Shown: one piece after another, positions 10,157 through 18,303 of the stretch
Layout: every line of letters starts with the position of its first letter
Position numbering within the stretch: the stretch's first letter is position 1
From: Alphaproteobacteria bacterium
GTDB lineage: Bacteria > Pseudomonadota > Alphaproteobacteria > Rickettsiales > UBA998
NCBI GenBank assembly: GCA_004293935.1
Contig: RDZH01000011.1
Coordinates: 121,194 to 185,193 of the forward strand
Direction of reading: 5' to 3'
Length of the DNA: 64,000 nucleotides
Notes under the pieces: generated by a model
Database searches by the model: none
What the model was told of the DNA's origin: nothing
The model's input: only the letters and a program-made list of their open reading frames with translations
Made by a program: the position numbers and the translations under genes

Positions 10157-10219
10157 AGCCGATCCCCCATCTTAGTGACTACAGCACCATAACCACTAAA
10201 GCTAAAAGGGAGATTCGCT

Positions 10220-10384
10220 ATGTCTATGATTATCTATTCATTTGTGATGGCAGTGAGCATCGCGCTATCTCATGCAGTGTATGTACAAAAGTCACGCCCT
10301 CACCTGCGCCCCAAACGCATTCGCGTTATGACTCCTGAAGAAGAAGCGCATCACCGCGCCCACACCCCACCACGCCAACATTAA
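10220..10384 (+). CDS. 54-residue putative single-span membrane protein
   Basis: A short open frame from ATG at 10220 to TAA at 10382-10384, with a strong AGGGAG ribosome site 7 bases upstream. It encodes MSMIIYSFVMAVSIALSHAV, an N-terminal hydrophobic helix, followed by a basic, His-rich tail (about residues 24-54) with a PEEEAHHRAH segment. Codon use and the clean ribosome site argue that it is real. No homologue recognised. It sits between the glycine-zipper lipoprotein and the prepilin gene in the same direction. Confidence 0.55.
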   Translation: MSMIIYSFVMAVSIALSHAVYVQKSRPHLRPKRIRVMTPEEEAHHRAHTPPRQH

Positions 10385-10433
10385 AGAATTTTTTATATCG
10401 TGGTGGTATGATGAATGATTAGGAAGGCACGGA

Positions 10434-11207
10434 ATGCGCAGATCATACCATCACGGCGGACACCATCACGAAGGTTTTTCACTCATCGAAATGTCCATCA
10501 TCTTGACCATGTTTGCCTTGCTGATGGCATCATTGCTCGGTGATGCGTCACAAAAACGTCAAGAAAAAACCTATGTTAGCACCCAAGCGCGCATGGAAAA
10601 AATTGCGGAATCTTTGCAGTTTTATGCACAATTTCATGATTATCTCCCCTGCCCTGCATCACGCGAATTACCGCTCAGTTCAGCCAATTTTGGTCGAAGT
10701 TCCACCAAATGCCAAACGCCTAGCGCAACCCCCGATGGCACACAGTTTATTTCCAATGCCAATGGCAACAACGATCAATATCAACTGATCGTTGGCATGG
10801 TGCCAGTGCGCGAATTGGGGCTAAAGGATGATGATGCCTTTGATACGTGGAAGCGTCGTATTACCTATATCATGATTCGCCCAACGGGCATCTATCCCAA
10901 CGGCTATCGTAGCTATAGCCCGTGGCAGATGAATGACTATCCCATCCTACGCAATGCGCAAAATACTGATGTCGTCGGCACATCTCCCTCAAACTTGCCC
11001 GCTTTTATCTTAATAAGCCACGGCATTGACGGCAAAGGCGCGTTCACCCAAGCAGGAACACTCTTTCGAGCCTGTGGTGCATCTTATGATAGTGAAAATT
11101 GCAATAATGATAAGCTCTTGCGCCTATCCCCCTTAGTGACAAATATCGCAGAAACCCATGCGAATTATTATCATGATATTATCCTATGGCGACCCATAGT
11201 ACGTTAA
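10434..11207 (+). CDS. Orphan type IV prepilin / pseudopilin-like protein
   Basis: A 257-residue protein with a type III (prepilin) signal: a 14-residue His-rich leader ending in glycine, then FSLIEMS with the conserved Glu5 of mature pilins and a hydrophobic helix (about 15-38). Cleavage would be G14/F15. The remaining domain is globular with paired cysteines (near 72, 92 and 223-230). The C-terminal domain is longer than major pilins, so a minor pilin or pseudopilin is more likely. No assembly genes are in the window. AGGAAGG precedes the ATG. Confidence 0.78.
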   Translation: MRRSYHHGGHHHEGFSLIEMSIILTMFALLMASLLGDASQKRQEKTYVSTQARMEKIAESLQFYAQFHDYLPCPASRELPLSSANFGRSSTKCQTPSATPDGTQFISNANGNNDQYQLIVGMVPVRELGLKDDDAFDTWKRRITYIMIRPTGIYPNGYRSYSPWQMNDYPILRNAQNTDVVGTSPSNLPAFILISHGIDGKGAFTQAGTLFRACGASYDSENCNNDKLLRLSPLVTNIAETHANYYHDIILWRPIVR

Positions 11208-11260
11208 CCCCCCCTTAAAGTACCCTATCACCGCTTCATATTTTCTTAACATAATCATAG

Positions 11261-11266
11261 TATAAT
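11261..11266 (+). promoter_or_regulatory. Candidate -10 box upstream of the response regulator
   Basis: A perfect TATAAT lies 67 bases before the start of the response-regulator gene. No convincing -35 hexamer is seen at 16-18 bases; TTTTCT lies at 14. Just downstream is AATGATAATCATCAT (11273-11287), reminiscent of half a Fur box. Weak evidence only. Confidence 0.3.
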
Positions 11267-11333
11267 ATTTCAATGATAATCATCATCTGTCTTATGCAAT
11301 GCACAGTTTGATACATAAAGGAGTTGTATTCGC

Positions 11334-12377
11334 ATGATAAAGGTGGGCAGTAAAAATGTTCAACTATCCAACATCAGCGTGATGTTGATTGATCCAGACA
11401 AAGAATTGAGTACGCTTATCCGCAGCGTACTGAAAAGCCTTGGTTTTTCCACCATCCATGTCGCACGCGATGGCACGGCGGCATTGAATATCCTTCATGC
11501 CCATAATGTCGATTTAATTATTACGGATTGGATGATGTCCCCCATGGATGGCATTAATTTTGTCCAAAAAGTGCGTCGTGATAAAGATTCACCTAATCCG
11601 ATGGTGCCTGTCATCATGCTAACGGCGCAAGCAAAACGCTGGAATGTTGAATGCGCCCGCGATACTGGCATGACTGAGTTCATGGTTAAACCATTTACCG
11701 CCAAGCAATTATGCGCGAAAATCACCCGCGTTATCGAAAGTCCGCGCACATTTATTGTTAGCCCTCAATATATTGGCCCTGATCGTCGACGGAAAACAGA
11801 ACCCTATGATGCTGATTCTGGTGAACGCCGTTGCGCACATGATGAGGCAGCGATTGCGAAATACTCAAAAGATAAACTCCATCTTGGGCAAAAAGAACAT
11901 GAGGTCTTTTTAGTGGATCGCGATTTTTCTCTGAAAGAAAAAATTGGCAAATCAGTCAATCTTGATGATATATTTTCAGAAGCGAATGTGCGTCTTGCGC
12001 AAAAAATCATTTATGAAGCCAAAGGTGATTTTCTGCATTGGTTTGCGAATGACCTCAAGCAACTTGAAGAATCGCATCATCATTTCACAGAACATCATGA
12101 GACGCAAAACGCCAAACTGCAGATGGCGCAAGCAGCTTTGCGCATCAAAGGACGGGCGGGGACTTTTGGCTATAACCTTGCCTCACACGTGGCAGATGCG
12201 CTGCATGATGTGCTTGTGCAGTTGCATGGCGAACATGATAAAATCGCCCAAGTCATCCGCAAACATATGGATGCGATGTATGTTATCTTACAACAAGATA
12301 TTGCGGGGGATGGTGGCGATATTGGCACGGCGTTGATAGCATCACTTGGTGAATTAACGAAAAAATATCTTCATTAA
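11334..12377 (+). CDS. Response regulator with REC domain and unknown C-terminal half
   Basis: A 347-residue protein. Residues 14-135 form a CheY-like receiver: acidic pair Asp20/Asp22, phosphoacceptor Asp65 in DLIITDWMMSPMDG, the Thr of MLTAQ near 97, and the Lys of MVKPF near 119. After it comes YIGPDRRRK, a linker motif frequent in alphaproteobacterial receiver proteins. The C-terminal 180 residues are helical, resemble no DNA-binding domain, and may be a phosphotransfer-like or dimerisation helix bundle. There is no kinase next to it, so it is an orphan regulator. AAGGAG precedes the start. Confidence 0.85.
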   Translation: MIKVGSKNVQLSNISVMLIDPDKELSTLIRSVLKSLGFSTIHVARDGTAALNILHAHNVDLIITDWMMSPMDGINFVQKVRRDKDSPNPMVPVIMLTAQAKRWNVECARDTGMTEFMVKPFTAKQLCAKITRVIESPRTFIVSPQYIGPDRRRKTEPYDADSGERRCAHDEAAIAKYSKDKLHLGQKEHEVFLVDRDFSLKEKIGKSVNLDDIFSEANVRLAQKIIYEAKGDFLHWFANDLKQLEESHHHFTEHHETQNAKLQMAQAALRIKGRAGTFGYNLASHVADALHDVLVQLHGEHDKIAQVIRKHMDAMYVILQQDIAGDGGDIGTALIASLGELTKKYLH

Positions 12378-12770
12378 TCATGCGCGCTCTGTTTGGGGCG
12401 GACAATGTAGCGCGATAAGATTACCCTCACAATCAAGAAACTCTCCAACAAATCCCCACGGCTCAATGGGTGTCGTGGATAGCACAACCCCGCCACCATA
12501 ATAAACAACACGCTCAAGTGCATTCGCAACATCATCACAATATAGATAAATACGTACTCCATATTGTGCGGGTACATATCCCGTCCCGCATACAAGCGCA
12601 CCGCTCGCACCATATTGTTCTGGATACATAGAAATCATTGCCATTTTCAAGCCATGCATCGTGGTATGTTCAAATGTCCACCCAAACACTGCGCCATAAA
12701 ACGCTTCCGCACGACCAAGATCAAGCACGGGAATCTCTACCCATGTGACTGCATTTATCGGTATATTCAT
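12378..12770 (-). CDS. VOC/glyoxalase-fold protein
   Basis: A 130-residue protein of the vicinal oxygen chelate superfamily, starting MNIPINAVTWVEIPV at 12770 (a longer frame to 12899 overlaps rsfS and is unlikely). Features are the N-terminal beta strand VTWVEIPVLDL, FYGAVFGWTFE typical of the first VOC half, and the second-half strand GNLIALHCPP. VOC proteins bind a metal with His/Glu; the exact substrate is unknown. It is the last gene of a fabG-nadD-rsfS-VOC series on the minus strand, 16 bases after rsfS, and meets the response-regulator gene end to end. Confidence 0.85.
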   Translation of the reverse strand: MNIPINAVTWVEIPVLDLGRAEAFYGAVFGWTFEHTTMHGLKMAMISMYPEQYGASGALVCGTGYVPAQYGVRIYLYCDDVANALERVVYYGGGVVLSTTPIEPWGFVGEFLDCEGNLIALHCPPQTERA

Positions 12771-12786
12771 CCTTGCACCCCACACA

Positions 12787-13188
12787 TTATACGTGCATGA
12801 CTTCCACATCAGGTACCATACGTGACCACATTTTATCAAGCTGATAAATATCACGAATACCCGGTTTGAACAGATGCACGACAACATCTCCCACATCAAT
12901 CAGCACCCAATCGCATGTTTCCGTGCCTTCAACACCAAGAATAGGAATGCCCTCTTGCTTGAGTTGATCTGCGATCTTATCTGCCATCGATGCAACATGA
13001 CGCGATGATCTGCCATCGGCAATGATCATAGCATCCGCGAAATCTGTTTTGCCTTGTAAATTGATAAGCGAAATCTGCTCCGCTTTATCATTATCCAATG
13101 ATGTGAGGATGATACGCTCTACCGCGCTCACATCGGAGATAAGAGATGATATTGTGATAATAATGCTCCTTATGTTATCAATTATCAT
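12787..13188 (-). CDS. rsfS: Ribosomal silencing factor RsfS (Iojap/YbeB)
   Basis: About 133 residues if started at ATG 13188, four bases after the nadD stop. RsfS binds ribosomal protein L14 on the large subunit and blocks joining with the small subunit in starvation. Family motifs are DFADAMIIADGRSSRHV (about 67-83), GTETCDWVLIDVGDVVVHLF (about 103-122) and the C-terminal IYQLDKMW. Start choice is uncertain: an AAGGAG sits inside this frame at 13171-13166 with only ATT, ATC or ATA codons at the right distance, so initiation at a rare codon is possible. nadD-rsfS linkage is conserved in many bacteria. Confidence 0.92.
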   Translation of the reverse strand: MIIDNIRSIIITISSLISDVSAVERIILTSLDNDKAEQISLINLQGKTDFADAMIIADGRSSRHVASMADKIADQLKQEGIPILGVEGTETCDWVLIDVGDVVVHLFKPGIRDIYQLDKMWSRMVPDVEVMHV

Positions 13189-13192
13189 TATA

Positions 13193-13810
13193 CTACACAA
13201 ACGCGTCTGTGCCAAGTGTTTTGCGCAAATACGTCGCACTCATAGGGTGACGTGGCATAAATACATAACTCCATGCGGGTGTCCCGCCACGCCCTAAATG
13301 CCTCGGTTGCGCTACACGTTGTGACGGATAACGCAAGGCAAAACAACTGCGCAATGCCCCATGCGTTGCAGGCGCACGATCAAAGATCGCAATCGGCACA
13401 TGATGCATCATCTGCTGGGCTTTTTGCCAACGCATAAGCCCCGCTGCACCATCCGCTCCCATCAGCCAAATAAAATGATGTTGCGGCATGAATCGCTGCA
13501 GATGCACCAACACATCACGCGTATAATTTTTTTTGATGCGCTGCTCGATGTTCGTCACCATCATACGTGGATGATGCCCCACCATACGCTGCGTCAATGC
13601 ATAACGTACCGCATAGGATGCCATATCGCTGCTCTCTTTGAAGGGGTTGCCCAATGCCACCAGCCACACCACATAATCAAGATTCAAGGCTTTCAGTGCG
13701 TGCAATGCAAGATGCACATGCCCACTATGTGGCGGGTTGAACGACCCACCCAGCACACCAATACGCAAAGGCGAGGCAGATGTTAATGATTGAAACTGCT
13801 TCACCTGCAT
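13193..13810 (-). CDS. nadD: Nicotinate-nucleotide adenylyltransferase
   Basis: A 205-residue NadD, which adenylates nicotinate mononucleotide in NAD synthesis. The nucleotidyltransferase motif GGSFNPPHSGHVHLA (residues 19-33) is intact. WLMGADGAAGLMRWQK, the family's (M/L)GxDxxxxxxxW region, follows, and the C-terminal (I/M)SATYLRKTL (ISxTxxR) is present. Length is typical. It sits between fabG (upstream, 12 bases) and rsfS (downstream), the usual nadD-rsfS partnership. Confidence 0.95.
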   Translation of the reverse strand: MQVKQFQSLTSASPLRIGVLGGSFNPPHSGHVHLALHALKALNLDYVVWLVALGNPFKESSDMASYAVRYALTQRMVGHHPRMMVTNIEQRIKKNYTRDVLVHLQRFMPQHHFIWLMGADGAAGLMRWQKAQQMMHHVPIAIFDRAPATHGALRSCFALRYPSQRVAQPRHLGRGGTPAWSYVFMPRHPMSATYLRKTLGTDAFV

Positions 13811-13822
13811 AGATCACACTCA

Positions 13823-14560
13823 TCACACCATGAAAAGCCCGCCATTCACATGCAATGTCTGCCCTGTAATATAGCGTGCGCCCTCACTTGCCAAAAATGC
13901 AACCGCATGGGCAATATCTTCAGGAAGCCCGAACGTCGCTGCGGGAATATTCGCGGTGATGCGCTCTGATTGCTGTGCATTTAATGCATCCGTCATCGGC
14001 GTTTTGATAAACCCCGGAGCAACGCAATTCACCGTGATGCCACGCGATGCCACTTCTGCAGCAATCGATTTGCTCATGCCAATTAAACCAGCTTTTGAGG
14101 CGCAATAATTTGCTTGCCCCGGATTCCCCATCACGCCCACCACGGAGGTGATATTAATGATGCGCCCAAAGCGTTGTTTCATCATGCCCTTGAGTGCAGC
14201 ACGGCTCAAGCGAAACGCTGATCCCAGATTCACATGCAGCACAGCATCCCAATCTTCATCCTTCATCCGCATTGCCAAGCCATCACGGGTAATGCCTGCA
14301 TTATTCACTAAAATATCCAGCCCTCCGAGTGCCTCCTCTGCTTGCCCAACCAACGCCGCCACTTCAGCATCCACATCAAGACGGCAGGGAAGCACCGCAC
14401 CCACGCCCCCAAGCTCCTGCGCCACCGCCTCAAGTTTGCTCTGAGATGTGCCTGAAATTGCCACCAACGCACCCTGTTCTTGCAACGCCTTAACGAGTGC
14501 AAGACCGATTCCGCCCGATGCACCCGTAATGAGTGCTTTTTTTCCTTCTAAATTTTTCAT
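13823..14560 (-). CDS. fabG: 3-oxoacyl-[acyl-carrier-protein] reductase
   Basis: A 245-residue short-chain dehydrogenase matching FabG, the NADPH-dependent ketoreductase of fatty-acid elongation. It shows TGASGGIG (cofactor loop, residues 12-19), LVNNAGITRDGLAMRM (NNAG motif), the catalytic Ser in INITSVVGVMGNPGQ, YCASKAG (Tyr-x-x-x-Lys), and ends in ITGQTLHVNGGLFMV, the classic FabG C-terminus. The start at 14560 (MKNLEGKKALITG) is preferred over the longer frame to 14656, which would overlap trmB. It is the first gene of the fabG-nadD-rsfS-VOC run and diverges from trmB across only about 31 bases. Confidence 0.96.
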   Translation of the reverse strand: MKNLEGKKALITGASGGIGLALVKALQEQGALVAISGTSQSKLEAVAQELGGVGAVLPCRLDVDAEVAALVGQAEEALGGLDILVNNAGITRDGLAMRMKDEDWDAVLHVNLGSAFRLSRAALKGMMKQRFGRIINITSVVGVMGNPGQANYCASKAGLIGMSKSIAAEVASRGITVNCVAPGFIKTPMTDALNAQQSERITANIPAATFGLPEDIAHAVAFLASEGARYITGQTLHVNGGLFMV

Positions 14561-14591
14561 AGATAATCTATGTACTAGCATGGAGACAAAA

Positions 14592-15278
14592 ATGCAAATA
14601 CTAAAACATCCTCGCACATTACGTTCCTTCGGGCGTGTAAAAGCGCGCCCCCTCACCGATCAACAACAGCATCTTATTGATCATCTTTTGCCACAATTAT
14701 GCGTCACCCCGCTACATGATGGGCAATGGGAGGCATGGGCAGCCCCATACCATGCCGTGTGGCTAGAAATTGGCTTTGGTGGTGGTGAACATCTTGTGAG
14801 CATTGCACAGCGTTACCCTGAGATATTATGCCTTGGGGCAGAACCTTTTTTGAATGGCGTTGCTCAATGTTTGCGGGGGATCGATGAGGCGAAAATCACC
14901 AATATCGCACTGCATCCGCATGATGTGCATCCACTGCTCGATGCAATGCCTGATGCCTATCTCAACCGCGTAGATATTCTGTTCCCTGATCCATGGCGCA
15001 AGCGTGCGCATTATAAACGTCGCATCATCAACCCTGCACTATTGGCACGCTTATCCCGCATCATGCGCCCTCATGCCAGCCTATGGATTGCCACCGATCA
15101 TCGTGACTATGCGGCATGGATTGCACGGCACTGCACAGAGCAAACAGCCTTCACATGGGTGAATCAAGAAGATGGTGCGACACCTCCCAATGATTGGCAT
15201 CCAACACGCTATCAGATGAAAGCCGAAGCACAGGGCATTGCCCCCGTATTTTTTCATCTTACACGATCTTCCACGTAA
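14592..15278 (+). CDS. trmB: tRNA (guanine-N7-)-methyltransferase
   Basis: A 228-residue TrmB that methylates G46 in the tRNA variable loop. SAM loop WLEIGFGGGEHLV (about 57-69), the family signature LFPDPWRKRAHYKRR (about 129-143) and the C-terminal NDWHPTRYQMKAE are all present. GGAG six bases before ATG 14592 supports this start rather than the upstream ATG at 14580. It is divergent from fabG, and its 3' end overlaps the convergent Psd-like gene by 20 bases. Confidence 0.95.
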   Translation: MQILKHPRTLRSFGRVKARPLTDQQQHLIDHLLPQLCVTPLHDGQWEAWAAPYHAVWLEIGFGGGEHLVSIAQRYPEILCLGAEPFLNGVAQCLRGIDEAKITNIALHPHDVHPLLDAMPDAYLNRVDILFPDPWRKRAHYKRRIINPALLARLSRIMRPHASLWIATDHRDYAAWIARHCTEQTAFTWVNQEDGATPPNDWHPTRYQMKAEAQGIAPVFFHLTRSST

Positions 15279-16002
15279 GCGCGCCCATATTGCAACTATC
15301 CGCATGAATCGCCATCATGGTTTCTCCTGCACGCACATTTGTTCCCTCAGAGACTAATAGGGCATAATCCATCGGAATAAACAGCTCCGCACGGCAACCA
15401 AAACGGATGATACCATAGCGCGCACCACGTTCTAATGCATCCCCCTCAAAGGCTTGGCACACAACCACACGGCTTATCGCACCAGCAATTTGCGAGCAGA
15501 TGATATATTCCCCTTCCTGCGTCTTAAGTGCCATAAGGCTGCGTTCATTTCTTTGCGCTGCCTCAATCTGTTGTGCATTGCTATACACCCCTTTCACGAA
15601 TATCTCACGCTCCACCACACCCGCAACAGGCGCACGTTGTATATGATTATCCAACAAACTCATATAGATAGAGATACGCACAAAGGATTGTTGCTGCACA
15701 TCTTCTGGTAGGGTAGTGCGGATTTCTTCAGGTAATAACACGCCATGTTCTATCCGATCAATAATACCATCAGCATGTGCTACCACAAAACCTGCTCCTT
15801 GCGGCACGGATCGTTGCGGATCACGGTAAAAATAATAGATCGCCACCGCCAAAGGAACAAACCAACAACCCACAGATGGCACTACCAACGCCATAATTGC
15901 AGAAAAAGCAAGAAAAGCATACACATAGTTTCGCATCGCAGGATATAACGGAACAAGCAACTGTGTACGCAATGAGTGGAAAAATGAGCAGAAAAATGAC
16001 AT
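15259..16002 (-). CDS. Phosphatidylserine decarboxylase-like protein with Cys in place of the pyruvoyl Ser
   Basis: A 247-residue protein of the short Psd family, which converts phosphatidylserine to phosphatidylethanolamine after self-cleavage. An N-terminal hydrophobic hairpin (about 27-60) is followed by YYFYRDPQRSVPQG, IDRIEHG, YMSLLDNHIQRAPVAG, NERSLMALKT and GIIRFGCRAELF. The usual motif is FGSR, whose serine becomes the pyruvoyl group; here Cys203 (codon TGC) replaces it. The paralogue at 28207-28926 keeps Ser. This copy may be inactive, slow to process, or have another role. AAGGA before ATG 16002 fixes the start. It stands alone, not with pssA. Confidence 0.85.
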   Translation of the reverse strand: MSFFCSFFHSLRTQLLVPLYPAMRNYVYAFLAFSAIMALVVPSVGCWFVPLAVAIYYFYRDPQRSVPQGAGFVVAHADGIIDRIEHGVLLPEEIRTTLPEDVQQQSFVRISIYMSLLDNHIQRAPVAGVVEREIFVKGVYSNAQQIEAAQRNERSLMALKTQEGEYIICSQIAGAISRVVVCQAFEGDALERGARYGIIRFGCRAELFIPMDYALLVSEGTNVRAGETMMAIHADSCNMGALTWKIV

Positions 16003-16030
16003 AGTTCGATCCTTATTCATGTTGAGACTA

Positions 16031-16148
16031 CTGCATAACGCTTGATTTTTGTCATGCCCGCAATAAGCGGCTATCCATAATATGTTATGGTTACTGGATT
16101 CCTGCCTTACGCCAAGAATGACGCACGCCACGATATATGCAGAAGACT
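16031..16148. repeat. Family-1 palindromic repeat, copy 1 (with outer inverted arms)
   Basis: The core 16051-16122 runs from GTCATGCCCG to AAGAATGAC with the internal CTGGATTCCTGCC half. Outside it, ACTGCATAACGC at 16029-16040 and TATGCAGAAG at 16136-16145 form an outer inverted pair, as in other copies. It lies between two divergent genes. The remainder of the gap (16149-16258) holds no gene. Confidence 0.75.
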
Positions 16149-16258
16149 TCTACAGTGATTGTACAAAAATCTGATATTTATGCAATCATTAAAACACTCT
16201 GAGAGTTATGCAGCGGTCTCTTCGTGACAATCTCCCCATTCTTTGCTAAAAGAGGCGT

Positions 16259-17107
16259 ATGATGTTGTTTGATCGTTCTCTTATTCGCTCCCGCCGTAAA
16301 CGCTGTGCTGCCTATTACCTCCATGATCCCTTTGTGCATCATGAAGCGGAGGCACGCCTTATGGATCGCATCATGTGCATCAATAAACATTTTGAGCGCG
16401 TGGTGGTGATCGGAGCGACCTCGACTGAGTGGCGCAATCTTCCAAATATTGGCACATGCATCTTTGCCGATCTTGTGGCGGAACGACTCCCACAAGATAG
16501 CTCGCTACGCCTCCTATGTGATGAAGAATGGTTGCCTTTTGCCCCCCATAGCCTTGATGCGATTATCAGCATCCTCACCCTGCATCACCTCAATGATTGT
16601 GTTGGGGCGCTGATTCAAATGCGTCACGCCCTTATCCCTGATGGGCTTATGTCTTGCGTTACCTACGGAGCGCGTAGCTTGCATGAAGTGCGCAGCGCAC
16701 TTACCCATGCAGAAATGCAGCGCACAGGCGGCATCACGCCGCGTATCTCACCCTTTATGGAAGTACGTGATGCAGGCGCACTCTTACAACGCACAGGCTA
16801 TGCGCTGCCCGTCATTGATAGCGATCTTCTCAACATCACCTATCCTTCGCTGCACGCCTTACTACACGAACTACGTCAAAGCGGTGAACAAAATGCCCTC
16901 ATAGAACGCAGCAAATCTTTCACCGCCCCACAATTATTTATGGATGCTTCACAATATTATCACGAACATTTCAGTGACGCTGAACATCGCCTTCATGCCA
17001 CCATAGAACTATTATTCATGAATGGATGGAATCCGCATCACACGCAACAACAACCTTCTAGGCGCGGATCAGGCACACAATCATTACGCACATTATTAGA
17101 AGAATAA
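16259..17107 (+). CDS. SAM-dependent methyltransferase, BioC/NDUFAF5-like
   Basis: A 282-residue class I methyltransferase with the NDUFAF5/BioC type N-terminus (MLFDRSLIRSRRKR, close to the 'FDR...RxRxRA' opening of this family). Then comes the SAM fold: VVVIGATSTEW (motif I, glycine-poor compared with the norm), DEEWLPFAPHSLDAIISILTLHHLND (motif II/III region), PDGLMSCVTYG, and a C-terminal region with SPFMEVRDAGALLQRTGYALPVID. NDUFAF5 relatives hydroxylate or methylate a complex I arginine; BioC methylates malonyl-ACP for biotin synthesis. Without bio genes nearby the NDUFAF5-like role is more likely. AGAGG precedes the ATG. Confidence 0.82.
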   Translation: MMLFDRSLIRSRRKRCAAYYLHDPFVHHEAEARLMDRIMCINKHFERVVVIGATSTEWRNLPNIGTCIFADLVAERLPQDSSLRLLCDEEWLPFAPHSLDAIISILTLHHLNDCVGALIQMRHALIPDGLMSCVTYGARSLHEVRSALTHAEMQRTGGITPRISPFMEVRDAGALLQRTGYALPVIDSDLLNITYPSLHALLHELRQSGEQNALIERSKSFTAPQLFMDASQYYHEHFSDAEHRLHATIELLFMNGWNPHHTQQQPSRRGSGTQSLRTLLEE

Positions 17108-17186
17108 TGTGTTGCACCGTAATAATACGGTAACACAAATCAACTATACTCAATAAATATGCTTTTTACTCAAGGACTATTTCCCG

Positions 17187-18209
17187 ATGGATAATAATAC
17201 ACCACAAAACCCTATTATGGGGATCTTCAGCAAAATCATGTCTATGCTTGGCGGCTTTATGCCCCAGATACAACAATTCTTCGCCTCGATATTTGGTGGA
17301 TTATTCGGAGGGCAACAAACTACTCCTACTCCTACTCCTACTCCTACTCCTACTCCTCCCCCTGCCGTGACACCAACCACAACGCCCCCTCCTCCTGTTG
17401 TGCAACCACGAACCGTACCTGTCAATTATGTTCCGCCTGCCCCTGCCCCACAAGCTGCACCCGCACCCGCTCCCGTGCAACCCTTATCCTATCAAACCAA
17501 AGATAATGATACACAATGGCTAAACCCTGCGGAGTACCAAGGGCGCATTAAAATCCCTGATGCCATCAAACAAGAAGCAGGTGCGAATGGCGTTTATGCC
17601 ATGGTGACGATCAAAGCGGGGCAACATGCCGATGGGCATCCCTATGCGATGGGATTCCATGTCTTTGAAAAAGATGGCAAACAAGAACTTATTCCCTTCA
17701 TTTCTGGTGGAAGCAAAAAGGTTGATGCCCCCAATTTTGCCAATAGCGATGCGGTAGAATCTGCACGTAACGCGCCTCTACCGGGATTAGTAACAGATGC
17801 AAGCGGCAAAACAGGCGATGGCATACACGCAAAACGCACCATCAGCCAATATTACGATACCGCCTCAACAGAAATTATTGACGGGCAACCCATGAATTTC
17901 AAATTCTTTCTTAAATATGATGATGGGAAAGAGGGACGGGATCATATTGGTGCGCATAATGATTTCCTTTTTGCGGGCGAAGATGCTTCACGCCCTAAAG
18001 GATCACAAGGTTGCCCTGTGGTGCGTGATGAAGATGTGGAAAAATTCAAACAACAAGCTGCCCGTCTTGGACTCAAATCAGGAAGCCCCTATTACATCCT
18101 TGATCCGCAAGAGACGGTACAACCAACGCAAGGCGTGAGTGTCACGGCAAATCAGCCACCCTTATCCACACCTTCCGCTCCGACACCTACTCCACAAAAA
18201 ACAAAATAG
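17187..18209 (+). CDS. Pro/Thr-rich protein with a C-terminal SxGC motif domain
   Basis: A 340-residue protein with three parts. Residues 1-42 are hydrophobic and Phe/Gly-rich (two short amphipathic stretches). Residues 43-110 are low complexity, including six Thr-Pro repeats encoded by a hexanucleotide microsatellite, then Pro/Ala. Residues 115-310 form a globular domain ending in DHIGAHNDFLFAGED followed by GSQGCPVVRDEDV. A His followed by SxGC is the arrangement of L,D-transpeptidase (YkuD) and Tlde1-like peptidoglycan enzymes, so a cell-wall activity is possible, but the domain is not clearly recognised. No cleavable signal peptide is obvious. Confidence 0.7.
   Translation: MDNNTPQNPIMGIFSKIMSMLGGFMPQIQQFFASIFGGLFGGQQTTPTPTPTPTPTPPPAVTPTTTPPPPVVQPRTVPVNYVPPAPAPQAAPAPAPVQPLSYQTKDNDTQWLNPAEYQGRIKIPDAIKQEAGANGVYAMVTIKAGQHADGHPYAMGFHVFEKDGKQELIPFISGGSKKVDAPNFANSDAVESARNAPLPGLVTDASGKTGDGIHAKRTISQYYDTASTEIIDGQPMNFKFFLKYDDGKEGRDHIGAHNDFLFAGEDASRPKGSQGCPVVRDEDVEKFKQQAARLGLKSGSPYYILDPQETVQPTQGVSVTANQPPLSTPSAPTPTPQKTK
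17321..17356 (+). repeat. Hexanucleotide microsatellite (TACTCC) x6 in coding sequence
   Basis: Six perfect copies of TACTCC encode a Thr-Pro run in the protein at 17187-18209. Because the unit is a multiple of three, slippage would change linker length without breaking the frame. Confidence 0.95.
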
Positions 18210-18303
18210 CAGTTTAACTTTACAATGCGGGATCAATCATGTACCGTAACCTCAATTTAGATGCACATTATGTGTGAGTGGTTATTCCCGAGGAGTTGAA
18301 TCG

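Noticed and set aside
11272..11290. Possible Fur box before the response regulator
   Set aside because: Only half of a palindromic site (GATAATCAT) is recognisable, too little in an A/T-rich region.
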